A stretch of DNA of 64,000 nucleotides from the NCBI GenBank assembly GCA_039970095.1, contig JBDVMP010000066.1, forward strand, positions 1-64,000. The letters run 5' to 3'. Source of the stretch: JAMZMI01 sp039970095. GTDB lineage: Bacteria; Bacteroidota; Bacteroidia; Cytophagales; Cyclobacteriaceae. Below are positions 44,497 through 52,513 of the stretch, one piece after another. The notes beneath the pieces are model-generated. The model had not been told where the DNA came from, made no database searches, and was given only the letters and a program-made list of their open reading frames with translations. The first letter of the stretch is position 1; each line of letters opens with the position of its first letter. The position numbers were made by a program, and so were the translations under genes.

Positions 44497-45411
44497 TTAA
44501 GCGTCAACTTTTCTTTTCTTCCGAGACTTTCTTTTTTTCTCTACCGTCTCTTCAACGTAGCTAATCACCTTATCCGCTATATCTATTCCCGTAGCTTTTT
44601 CTATCCCCTCCAATCCCGGAGAGGAATTGACCTCCAAAACCATAGGCCCTCTTTTAGATTGCAACATATCAACACCCGCTATGGCCAGCCCCATTGCTTT
44701 GGCGGCATTTAGGGCAGTGGATTTTTCAGATCGAGACAGTTTCAAAAGTTTGGCCTCTCCTCCTCTATGCAGGTTGGAACGAAACTCACCCTCTTTGCCC
44801 TGACGCTTCATGGCGCCCACGATCTCTCCATTCACAACAAATGCCCGAATGTCAGCGCCACCAGCCTCTTCTATAAATTCCTGAATAATCACCCGGGTCT
44901 TTAAGCTTTCAAATGCCTCTACAACCGATTTAGCCGCCTTATTGGACTCAGCCAAAATAACACCCAGACCTTGTGTTCCTTCCAGAAGTTTTATGATCAC
45001 AGGGGCCTTACCTATATGTTTCAATACCGAACCTTCATCCTTACTATTATTGGTAAAGGCCGTTTTAGGCATGGCCACACCGGCTCTCGACAAAATCTGT
45101 AAACTCCGCAGTTTATCCCTCGATCGTGTGATTGCCAATGAGTCAACCGCGCTGAACACCTTCATCATTTCAAACTGACGCACTACAGCAGTACCATAAA
45201 ACGTAACCGAAGCACCTATTCGCGGAATGATGGCATCAACATCCGAGAGATTTCGACCACCATATAGCACTGATGGTCCATCCTCATCCATCAGAATATC
45301 GCATTTGAGGTGATCAATCACCTCCGCCTCGTGCCCCTTTGCCTCGATGGCCTCAATCAATCTTTTGGTAGAATATAAATTGGGGTTTCTTGATAGAACC
45401 GCGATTTTCAT
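44497..45411 (-). CDS. rimK: RimK-family ATP-grasp alpha-L-glutamate ligase
   Basis: 304 residues. N-terminal KIAVLSRNPNLYSTKRLIEA, then PRIGASVTFYGTAVVRQFEM typical of RimK. The ATP-grasp core is RSRDKLRSLQILSRAG, PVIIKLLEGTQGLGVILAE, and the metal/substrate loop PMVLEVNSSPGLEGIEKATG. A basic C-terminal tail (KKRKSRKKRK) is added. E. coli RimK adds glutamates to ribosomal protein S6; related enzymes make small peptides or modify other tails. The target here is not shown. Four bases after the protease-like gene and three before the zinc hydrolase. Confidence 0.92.
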   Translation of the reverse strand: MKIAVLSRNPNLYSTKRLIEAIEAKGHEAEVIDHLKCDILMDEDGPSVLYGGRNLSDVDAIIPRIGASVTFYGTAVVRQFEMMKVFSAVDSLAITRSRDKLRSLQILSRAGVAMPKTAFTNNSKDEGSVLKHIGKAPVIIKLLEGTQGLGVILAESNKAAKSVVEAFESLKTRVIIQEFIEEAGGADIRAFVVNGEIVGAMKRQGKEGEFRSNLHRGGEAKLLKLSRSEKSTALNAAKAMGLAIAGVDMLQSKRGPMVLEVNSSPGLEGIEKATGIDIADKVISYVEETVEKKRKSRKKRKVDA

Positions 45412-45415
45412 TTTT

Positions 45416-45844
45416 CTATTGTTTTGAATTAAAAGACAAGTCTTTTAGTGAGACATCCACTAAAAACTTTTTGTTTAAAAACTTTCGACCAATCAGTACA
45501 GGATACTTCATCTTCTTTCTATCGGTCAGTGTGAAAGTGACTTTATATGGAGTATCAAAGACTATTACGATGGTTTTAATAGCATACCTCATTTGAGATA
45601 CTCCAACTGAGCTCTTGACTTTTTTTTGCGTAAAATCTGCTGTGTAGTGTATAACATTGGCATATTCCGGATGTGATGGGTCCAGCACTTTGAAAGCCAA
45701 AACCTCCACACCATCCCTCTCCGTTACCTGAGCATAATGGCAATGAATGGCGCATCCGTATGCTCCGGTATCTATCTTCACCGGAAGCTCGTACAGCTCA
45801 AATGCTGGAAAATCTATTTTATCACGCCTGCCAATGGTTTTCAT
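45416..45844 (-). CDS. RimB-like ATP-dependent zinc protease (retropepsin-like)
   Basis: 142 residues from ATG at 45844; a longer in-frame start at 45916 exists but adds a low-complexity lead. The motif ELPVKIDTGAYGCAIHCHY contains the Asp-Thr-Gly of retropepsin folds, and the length suits the Zn_protease family (PF05618). In Pseudomonas the homologue RimB occurs with RimK and trims glutamates or regulates the ligase (family knowledge). Here the order RimB-like / RimK / AspA-like fits a ligase with two hydrolases. Confidence 0.82.
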   Translation of the reverse strand: MKTIGRRDKIDFPAFELYELPVKIDTGAYGCAIHCHYAQVTERDGVEVLAFKVLDPSHPEYANVIHYTADFTQKKVKSSVGVSQMRYAIKTIVIVFDTPYKVTFTLTDRKKMKYPVLIGRKFLNKKFLVDVSLKDLSFNSKQ

Positions 45845-46059
45845 CTCATACATTCCATAGTCGTCTGAGCGAAATACATGTTTTCCTACCGGAAAACCAA
45901 AAACCATGAAAATCATGAAATTTTATTACATACGATTGCAATCAGTGCAAACCCGCAAAAAACCTCTATGTGACCCTTTAAATACCATTTCGTTCTTTAG
46001 TTCAGTCTTTTTCCTTTTACAAAATCTTTTAAATTCGTCCCGTCAAAAACGAAAAATCA

Positions 46060-47703
46060 ATGACTAGTAAATACAAAAAGTGGTATCACCCCTATAAACC
46101 TGCACCGGAATACAAAAAAAAGGCAGCCTACTTCAGCATGGAGTTTGCTATAGATCAAGCCTTGAAAATCTATTCAGGAGGATTGGGATTTCTGGCAGGA
46201 TCACATATGCGCAGTGCATATGAATACAAGCAAAACATGATCGGAATAGGTATGCTATGGAAGTATGGCTACTATGATCAGGGTAGGAATCAAGACCAAA
46301 CACTTTCGGCCAATTTCATTGAAAAACAATACAACTTTCTAGAGGATTCAGGTTTGGAAGTGGAAGTGAAAATCTGGGACAATAGCTCGGTTAAAGTACG
46401 TGCCATGGTTTTGAAGCCAGAGATATTTGGTTCTGTTCCGTTGTATCTTCTCACCACAGATGTGGAAGGCAATGATCACTTATCACGCACTATCACCGAT
46501 CACCTATATGACGCCAACGAGCTGACGAGAATTGCTCAGAGCATAGTACTGGGTATCGGAGGAGCCAAAATCGTAGAAGCCCTTGGTGGGGCAGACATTT
46601 ACCACCTCAACGAGGGACATGCATTGCCTGCCTTCTACTATCTAAAAGACAAAGGTGTCACAAAAGACCAAATGGTGTTTACCACGCATACCCCCGAAAA
46701 AGCCGGTAACGAAGAACACGACGGAAACTACCTCAACAGATGCGGTTTTTTCGGGCGAACCTTATCAGAGCCAGAGCTTAAAAATGAAATGGTTGAAGAT
46801 GGCATGATCAGCTACACTGTTTCAGCCTTGCGAATGGCCAAAAGATCAAATGCGGTATCAAAACTGCACGCCAAAGTATCAAAAGACATGTGGAAAGGTT
46901 TTGATGGGATAAGTGAAATTATTCCCATCACCAACGCTCAAAACCAAAAATTCTGGCAGGATAAAACAATCGAAAAGGCATGGGAAAAGAAAGATACCAA
47001 GGCATACAAGAAAAGAAAAACAGAACTCAAAAAAGTGCTGTTTGACGAGGTTTTGAATCAAACTGGAAAGCTGTTTGACCCTAACGTACTCACCATAGTT
47101 TGGGCCAGAAGGTTTGCAGGCTATAAAAGAGCCGACCTGCTGCTATATGATCTTGACCGTTTCGAAAAACTCGTAAGCAACAGCAAATACCCTGTTCAGA
47201 TTATCTGGGCAGGCAAGCCTTATCCACGAGACTTTAATGCTATCGGTGTTTTCAACCACCTGGTACATTACACAAAGTTTAAGCCCAATTTGGCCATCTT
47301 GACGGGTTATGAAATTGCGCTTTCGCGAAAGTTAAAGACAGGGTCTGACATCTGGCTAAACAACCCGAGAATCACAAGAGAAGCCTCAGGAACAAGCGGT
47401 ATGACCGCAGCAATGAACGGATCGGTGAACGTATCCACCAACGACGGTTGGATTCCCGAATTTGTCAAGGATGGCAAAAACTGCTTTGTGCTCCCTGAGA
47501 TAGATTATAGAAAATCGGCTGATGATCAGGACAAAACAGACAGTGACAATCTTTACAAAATTTTGGAGAATAAGGTGATTCCAACTTTCTACGAACAGCC
47601 TGAAAAATGGCAGGAAATTGTTTTCCAGGGAATAGATGATGTCATCCCGGATTTTGCGAGTCGGAGAATGGCTAAGCAATATTATGAGGAGCTCTACGTG
47701 TAA
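46060..47703 (+). CDS. Short GT35 alpha-glucan phosphorylase-like protein lacking the PLP lysine
   Basis: 547 residues, against ~800-850 for classical phosphorylases. The fold motifs of the TIGR02094 branch are present: AAYFSMEFAIDQALKIYSGGLG near the N-terminus, YHLNEGHALPAFYYL, FTTHTPEKAGNEEHDG, and WARRFAGYKRADLLL. The signature block REASGTSGMTAAMNGSVN aligns with the phosphorylase block in which Lys binds pyridoxal phosphate (K680 of the muscle enzyme, SGTGNMK), but the position here (T449) is Thr. Without that Lys a normal PLP-dependent phosphorylase is unlikely; a glycosyltransferase-like or regulatory role is possible. A strong terminator follows. Confidence 0.85.
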   Translation: MTSKYKKWYHPYKPAPEYKKKAAYFSMEFAIDQALKIYSGGLGFLAGSHMRSAYEYKQNMIGIGMLWKYGYYDQGRNQDQTLSANFIEKQYNFLEDSGLEVEVKIWDNSSVKVRAMVLKPEIFGSVPLYLLTTDVEGNDHLSRTITDHLYDANELTRIAQSIVLGIGGAKIVEALGGADIYHLNEGHALPAFYYLKDKGVTKDQMVFTTHTPEKAGNEEHDGNYLNRCGFFGRTLSEPELKNEMVEDGMISYTVSALRMAKRSNAVSKLHAKVSKDMWKGFDGISEIIPITNAQNQKFWQDKTIEKAWEKKDTKAYKKRKTELKKVLFDEVLNQTGKLFDPNVLTIVWARRFAGYKRADLLLYDLDRFEKLVSNSKYPVQIIWAGKPYPRDFNAIGVFNHLVHYTKFKPNLAILTGYEIALSRKLKTGSDIWLNNPRITREASGTSGMTAAMNGSVNVSTNDGWIPEFVKDGKNCFVLPEIDYRKSADDQDKTDSDNLYKILENKVIPTFYEQPEKWQEIVFQGIDDVIPDFASRRMAKQYYEELYV

Positions 47704-47720
47704 CTCTTCTCTCAGAATCA

Positions 47721-47757
47721 AAAAAGCCATCGCAAATGCGATGGCTTTCTTTTTTTA
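47721..47757. terminator. Bidirectional terminator between the glucan gene and a lipoprotein gene
   Basis: Stem AAAGCCATCGC / GCGATGGCTTT with an A-rich side on the left and T-run on the right, serving the convergent genes on both strands. Confidence 0.85.
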
Positions 47758-47779
47758 AAATTGATTGATCAGCGGCTAG

Positions 47780-48238
47780 CTATCTTATCCTATCGTAAAC
47801 CTCGTATGTGGTCACGCTATCATCTCGCTGCACCTGGGTGTATGAGTCCCCGAAAATTGTCAAATCCATAGAAAACATATTTGAACCACCAGCCAATACT
47901 TCCCTGAAGGAATTTGACCCGCTCACCATGGTCTCCCTGAGTGTATCTCCATCCAGCCGATATTTACCATAACCAAACCATTCTGTAGAGTCAGGAGCGG
48001 CCTCAAACCCCCACATCACATTCCCATCTACATATAGTTTATACTGCTTCCTTTCTATCCAGGTAGTATCTCCATTAAAGTTATTTACCAAATACATACT
48101 TGTCATAGACCAAGCTCCGGTGAGCACATCACGTTCAGGGCTTTCTTCTATTGGCTCAGAATACATCATTTGTTCTTTCGGTTGGGGTTGTTGACAGGCC
48201 AAGGTGAAACACAAGGCTATAAAAGCTAGCTTTTTCAT
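47780..48238 (-). CDS. Lipocalin-like lipoprotein of unknown function
   Basis: 152 residues. Signal with lipobox FTLAC (Cys ~15). The mature part has GAWSMTSMYLVNNFNGDTTW, then alternating beta strands and a C-terminal YEVYDRIR, as in lipocalin-like DUF4488-type lipoproteins. No ligand or enzyme motif. It is a monocistronic gene between the shared terminator and the Lrp regulator gene. Confidence 0.7.
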   Translation of the reverse strand: MKKLAFIALCFTLACQQPQPKEQMMYSEPIEESPERDVLTGAWSMTSMYLVNNFNGDTTWIERKQYKLYVDGNVMWGFEAAPDSTEWFGYGKYRLDGDTLRETMVSGSNSFREVLAGGSNMFSMDLTIFGDSYTQVQRDDSVTTYEVYDRIR

Positions 48239-48316
48239 TTTCGGGTATGTTATGAGTTATGTGAATATCTGAGTTACGAAAATTTCAGAACAAAGTCAAG
48301 CACTCAGCCAGAATCG

Positions 48317-48781
48317 CTACAACCCAAACGCCGTAGTGTATTTGTTCTTAGACAGCACAAACGAACTCTGCACATGATCAATATTATTGATGACGGATAG
48401 TCTGGTTAATATAAATTTCTGATACGCCTCCATGTCTTTCATCATCACTTTAACCAGAAAATCATAATTACCAGCAATGTGGTAAACCTCCATCACTTCA
48501 GGAATTGATTCCATCTCCTTAGTAAAGGTCTCCAGATAAGATCGGGTATGGTTTTTAATCGAAATAGAAATAAACACAATAAGTTTACGATCAATGCTTC
48601 GCTGATCCAGCAGTGCCACATACTTATCGATCACTTTGTTTTTCTCCAATCGCTTGATCCTCTCAAAGACCGGCGTGGTGGTCAGGCCCAATTTATCAGC
48701 AAGTGCTTTCGTGGTAATTCTTGCATCCTTTTGAAGGATGTTTAAGATCTTTTTATCCGTCTCATCTAGTATATAAGCCAT
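48317..48781 (-). CDS. Lrp/AsnC-family transcriptional regulator
   Basis: 154 residues. N-terminal winged helix DKKILNILQKDARITTKALADKLGLTTTPVFERIKRLEK, shown here in part for length: helix-turn-helix about residues 12-55. The C-terminal AsnC ligand-binding domain has VMEVYHIAGNYDFLVKVMM. Divergent from the amino acid dehydrogenase of the aromatic catabolism operon with a 178-base gap; amino acid-responsive control of that operon is the natural hypothesis. Confidence 0.93.
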   Translation of the reverse strand: MAYILDETDKKILNILQKDARITTKALADKLGLTTTPVFERIKRLEKNKVIDKYVALLDQRSIDRKLIVFISISIKNHTRSYLETFTKEMESIPEVMEVYHIAGNYDFLVKVMMKDMEAYQKFILTRLSVINNIDHVQSSFVLSKNKYTTAFGL

Positions 48782-48851
48782 GCTATAGAAAATTCAATTA
48801 CTGGAAAGTCATTTTAGGACACAAAACAATATGTTTCAACTATAAATTTAA

Positions 48852-48878
48852 ATATTAATAGACATATATTCTTAATAT
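48852..48878. promoter_or_regulatory. AT-rich inverted repeat in the Lrp/dehydrogenase gap
   Basis: ATATTAA-N13-TTAATAT, perfect 7-base arms, in the divergent intergenic region. A candidate Lrp site. AT-rich palindromes arise easily by chance, so support is limited. No clear TAnnTTTG box was seen for either gene. Confidence 0.3.
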
Positions 48879-48959
48879 AAATCATATCAAAGATTATTCA
48901 AACAACAAACCTCATAGCCCTGTAATTTTAACAAAGGTTTAAATGCCCATATGTAAAAA

Positions 48960-50192
48960 ATGAGAATGCAGGAATTACTTGAGAAGTTTGAAAACACCAC
49001 CCCGGAAATAGTTTTCGAGTGGAAAGACAAGGAATTGGGAGCTGAAGGGTGGATGGTGATCAACTCGCTACGTGGAGGTGCTGCTGGCGGTGGCACCAGA
49101 ATGAGAAAAGGTTTGGATAAGCAGGAGGTAATCTCTCTGGCCAAAACCATGGAAGTAAAATTTAGCGTGTCGGGCCCAGCTATAGGTGGAGCCAAATCCG
49201 GCATCAACTTTGACCCTTCTCATCCTCAAAAAAATGAGGTTCTCAGGAGATGGTATAGGGCGGTAATGCCTTTACTCAAATCTTACTACGGAACGGGTGG
49301 AGACCTCAACGTCGATGAAATACATGATGTGATTCCCATCACTGAAAGCTACGGCTTGTGGCATCCGCAAGAAGGCGTAGTGAACGGTCACTACCAACCA
49401 AATGAAGCCCAGAAAGTACACAAGATTGGTCACCTGAGACAAGGCGTTTCTAAAGTTTTGGAGGACAGTAAGTATTCACCCGACCTGACAAAAAAATATA
49501 CGGTAGCCGATATGATCACAGGTTTTGGTGTGGCTGAATCAGTCAAACACTATTTCAACCTGTGGGAAAAGCAACTGAAAGGCAAAAAAGCCATCATTCA
49601 AGGTTGGGGCAATGTGGGAGCAGCAGCGGGCTACTACCTGGCTAAAATGGGGGTGAAAATTGTGGGAATCATAGACGCAAATGGGGCCTGCATCAATGAA
49701 AACGGCTATAGCCTGGAGCAAGTAATAGACCTGCTCAATAACCGACACAACCGCAACGCCACCGGGCTCATGAATTATGACTTTGAAGAAGGAAATAACC
49801 GAATGTGGGATATTGGAGCTGAAATATTTATTCCGTGTGCCGGATCTCGCATGGTAAAAACGGACCAGCTAAATCTGATGATCTCAAATGGCCTGGAGTT
49901 GATCTCCTGTGGTGCCAACGTGCCTTTCGATGATCCTGAAATTTTTTATGGAGATGTGCATGAACACATCGACGGAAAAGTAGCGCTCATTCCGGACTTC
50001 ATCGCCAACTGTGGCATGGCCAGAGTGTTTGCCTTTCTGATGAATGGCGTGGCAACCATCACCGATGAAGCCATCTTTGAGGACACCTCAAATACCATAG
50101 CTAATGCGCTAAAGCGAATTAAGGACAACTATCCCGGAGATCACAATATCACAAGCAAAGCACTGGAAATCACGATCTCGGAATTGGTTTAA
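48960..50192 (+). CDS. Glu/Leu/Phe/Val-type amino acid dehydrogenase (aromatic catabolism operon)
   Basis: 410 residues. Glu/Leu/Phe/Val dehydrogenase family: AAGGGTRMRKGL, the catalytic Lys segment SGPAIGGAKSGINFDPS, and the Rossmann motif IQGWGNVGAAAGYYLAKMG, with the later LISCGANVPF and IPDFIANCGMARVF. It oxidatively deaminates an amino acid with NAD(P)+. The catalytic loop reads GGAKSG, between the glutamate-type GGAKGG and leucine/phenylalanine-type GGGKAV, so the substrate cannot be read directly. It is the first gene before hmgA-hppD-fahA, suggesting Phe/Tyr deamination to the aryl pyruvate. An alternative start at MQELLEKF (two codons later) is possible. Confidence 0.88.
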   Translation: MRMQELLEKFENTTPEIVFEWKDKELGAEGWMVINSLRGGAAGGGTRMRKGLDKQEVISLAKTMEVKFSVSGPAIGGAKSGINFDPSHPQKNEVLRRWYRAVMPLLKSYYGTGGDLNVDEIHDVIPITESYGLWHPQEGVVNGHYQPNEAQKVHKIGHLRQGVSKVLEDSKYSPDLTKKYTVADMITGFGVAESVKHYFNLWEKQLKGKKAIIQGWGNVGAAAGYYLAKMGVKIVGIIDANGACINENGYSLEQVIDLLNNRHNRNATGLMNYDFEEGNNRMWDIGAEIFIPCAGSRMVKTDQLNLMISNGLELISCGANVPFDDPEIFYGDVHEHIDGKVALIPDFIANCGMARVFAFLMNGVATITDEAIFEDTSNTIANALKRIKDNYPGDHNITSKALEITISELV

Positions 50193-50209
50193 CCAAAAAT
50201 GTAAAACAA

Positions 50210-51367
50210 ATGCCTATTTATCACACACTAGGAAAAATACCGCACAAAAGGCACACGACTTTCAAAAAGCCGGATGGAGGGTTCTATTATGAGCAGCTCT
50301 TCGGAACCATAGGTTTCGATGGCATGTCATCATTGATGTACCACGTACATCGGCCTACAATGGTCAAGTCCGTGAAAGACTCCTATGATGTGAGCCCCAA
50401 GATTGCAGTGGATAAGAACATGCTTTCGCGAAATTTGGCTGGATTTGACGTGAAGCCTGAAAAGGACTACCTGACAAGCCGAAAAACAGTGCTCGTCAAT
50501 AGCGACTGTCAAATAGACCTGGCAGCTCCCCAGCAATCTATGACAGATTACTTCTATAAAAATACTGATTGCGATGAGCTCATTTTCGTGCATCGTGGAA
50601 AAGGCGTGCTCAAAACCCTTTTGGGAAATTTGTCATTTGAATATGGAGATTATCTTCTGGTGCCTAGAGGAATGATTTATCAAATTCACTTTGAAACTGA
50701 GGACAACAGGCTTTTTATCGTCTCATCCTCCAGGCCAATTTATTTTCCTAAGAAATATCGAAACTGGTTCGGCCAACTTCTGGAAAACTCCCCCTATTGC
50801 GAGCGGGACATCAGGCGTCCAACCGATCTGGAAACCCATGATGAGACAGGCGAATTTCTAATCAAGGTGCGCAAGCAAAATATGATACATGAATATATCT
50901 ACGCCTCTCACCCATTTGATGTGGTGGGATGGGATGGATACAACTACCCATATGCATTCAGCATTCATGATTTCGAACCCATAACCGGGCGTGTGCATCA
51001 GCCACCTCCCGTTCACGTCACGTTTGAGACTGACGCCTTTGTAGTATGCTCATTTTGCCCGAGGCTTTATGACTACCACCCACAGGCAGTTCCAGCGCCT
51101 TATAACCACAGCAACATCGACTCTGATGAAGTGCTTTATTATGTGGAAGGAGACTTCATGAGCCGAAACAATATTGATATTGGGCAAATTACTCTACACC
51201 CTGCTGGCATTCCACATGGCCCACACCCCGGAGCTATGGAGCGCAGCATTGGGCAGACCAAAACCGATGAGCTGGCCGTGATGGTGGATACATTTAAACC
51301 TCTCCAGATTACACAAGAAGCATTGAATATAGAAGTACCCGATTATTTCAAATCGTGGCTCGACTAA
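50210..51367 (+). CDS. hmgA: Homogentisate 1,2-dioxygenase
   Basis: 385 residues, cupin-type. Opens the homogentisate ring to maleylacetoacetate using Fe(II) and oxygen. The iron ligands are visible in PYNHSNIDSDEVLYYVEG (His and Glu) and HPAGIPHGPHPGAMERSIG (His). It lies 17 bases after the dehydrogenase and 12 before hppD. The protein is shorter than the ~440-residue human enzyme, but this is usual in Bacteroidota. Confidence 0.92.
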   Translation: MPIYHTLGKIPHKRHTTFKKPDGGFYYEQLFGTIGFDGMSSLMYHVHRPTMVKSVKDSYDVSPKIAVDKNMLSRNLAGFDVKPEKDYLTSRKTVLVNSDCQIDLAAPQQSMTDYFYKNTDCDELIFVHRGKGVLKTLLGNLSFEYGDYLLVPRGMIYQIHFETEDNRLFIVSSSRPIYFPKKYRNWFGQLLENSPYCERDIRRPTDLETHDETGEFLIKVRKQNMIHEYIYASHPFDVVGWDGYNYPYAFSIHDFEPITGRVHQPPPVHVTFETDAFVVCSFCPRLYDYHPQAVPAPYNHSNIDSDEVLYYVEGDFMSRNNIDIGQITLHPAGIPHGPHPGAMERSIGQTKTDELAVMVDTFKPLQITQEALNIEVPDYFKSWLD

Positions 51368-51379
51368 AAAAGAAATATT

Positions 51380-52513
51380 ATGCAAACACAGACCCAAGAC
51401 ATCAAGAAAATTTTCCCCGACGCACAGGATTTCTTACCTCTCAATGGCACAGACTATATAGAACTGTATGTGGGTAATGCGAAGCAATCAGCATATTACT
51501 ACCAGTCGGCCTTTGGCTTCAAGCCGGTAGCTTACTCAGGACTGGAAACCGGAAACAAGGAAAAAGTCTCATATGTACTCCAGCAGGACAAGATTCGGTT
51601 GGTACTGACTTCATCGCTGGTAAAGGGCGGTGAGATCAACGAACACTTAAACCAACATGGTGATGGTGTGAAGGTCATTGCCTTGTGGGTAGATGACGCC
51701 ACCAAATCATGGGAAGAAACAACAAAAAGAGGAGCCAAATCCTATTTTGAACCCAAAGTTGAAGAAGATGCGGACGGCACGATTGTTTCCTCGGGAATTC
51801 ACACTTATGGCGACACTGTCCATATTTTCATAGAAAGAAAAAACTATAACGGAACGTTTCTACCTGGCTTCAAACCATGGACAACTGAAGTGCCTGCAGA
51901 ACCTGTGGGACTGAAATACATCGACCATATGGTGGGCAATGTAGACCTGGGTGAGATGAACGAGTGGTGCCAATTCTATGCAAAAGTGATGGGCTTCACA
52001 CAGCTGGTGTCATTTGACGACAAGGATATCTCCACAGAATATACCGCGCTCATGAGCAAAGTGATGAGCAATGGAAACGGAAGGATCAAGTTTCCAATAA
52101 ATGAGCCCGCCGAGGGCAAGAAGAAATCACAAATAGAGGAATATATCCATTTCTACAACGGAGCAGGCGTTCAGCATATAGCCGTAGCTACTGACAACAT
52201 CATAGAAACCGTTTCAAAGCTCAGGGAAAGAGGAGTTGAGTTTCTGTATGTGCCTGAGACCTATTATGATGACCTCTTCGATAGAGTAGGAGAAATAGAT
52301 GAAGACATGGCGCCACTCAAAGAAATGAATATTCTCGTTGACCGGGATGACGAGGGGTACTTACTCCAGATTTTCACCAAACCCGTTGTGGATAGACCGA
52401 CCATGTTTTTTGAAATCATCCAAAGAAAGGGCGCCCAGTCTTTCGGAAAAGGAAACTTCAAAGCACTTTTTGAATCAATCGAAAGAGAACAAGAACTAAG
52501 AGGAACGCTATGA
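51380..52513 (+). CDS. hppD: 4-hydroxyphenylpyruvate dioxygenase
   Basis: 377 residues, two VOC domains. Converts 4-hydroxyphenylpyruvate to homogentisate. The Fe(II) triad is visible at His183 (YIDHMVGNV), His266 (GVQHIAVATDNI) and Glu345 (PTMFFEIIQRKG). The stop overlaps the fahA start (ATGA), so the two are co-translated. The substrate of this enzyme is what the upstream dehydrogenase would produce from tyrosine. Confidence 0.96.
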   Translation: MQTQTQDIKKIFPDAQDFLPLNGTDYIELYVGNAKQSAYYYQSAFGFKPVAYSGLETGNKEKVSYVLQQDKIRLVLTSSLVKGGEINEHLNQHGDGVKVIALWVDDATKSWEETTKRGAKSYFEPKVEEDADGTIVSSGIHTYGDTVHIFIERKNYNGTFLPGFKPWTTEVPAEPVGLKYIDHMVGNVDLGEMNEWCQFYAKVMGFTQLVSFDDKDISTEYTALMSKVMSNGNGRIKFPINEPAEGKKKSQIEEYIHFYNGAGVQHIAVATDNIIETVSKLRERGVEFLYVPETYYDDLFDRVGEIDEDMAPLKEMNILVDRDDEGYLLQIFTKPVVDRPTMFFEIIQRKGAQSFGKGNFKALFESIEREQELRGTL

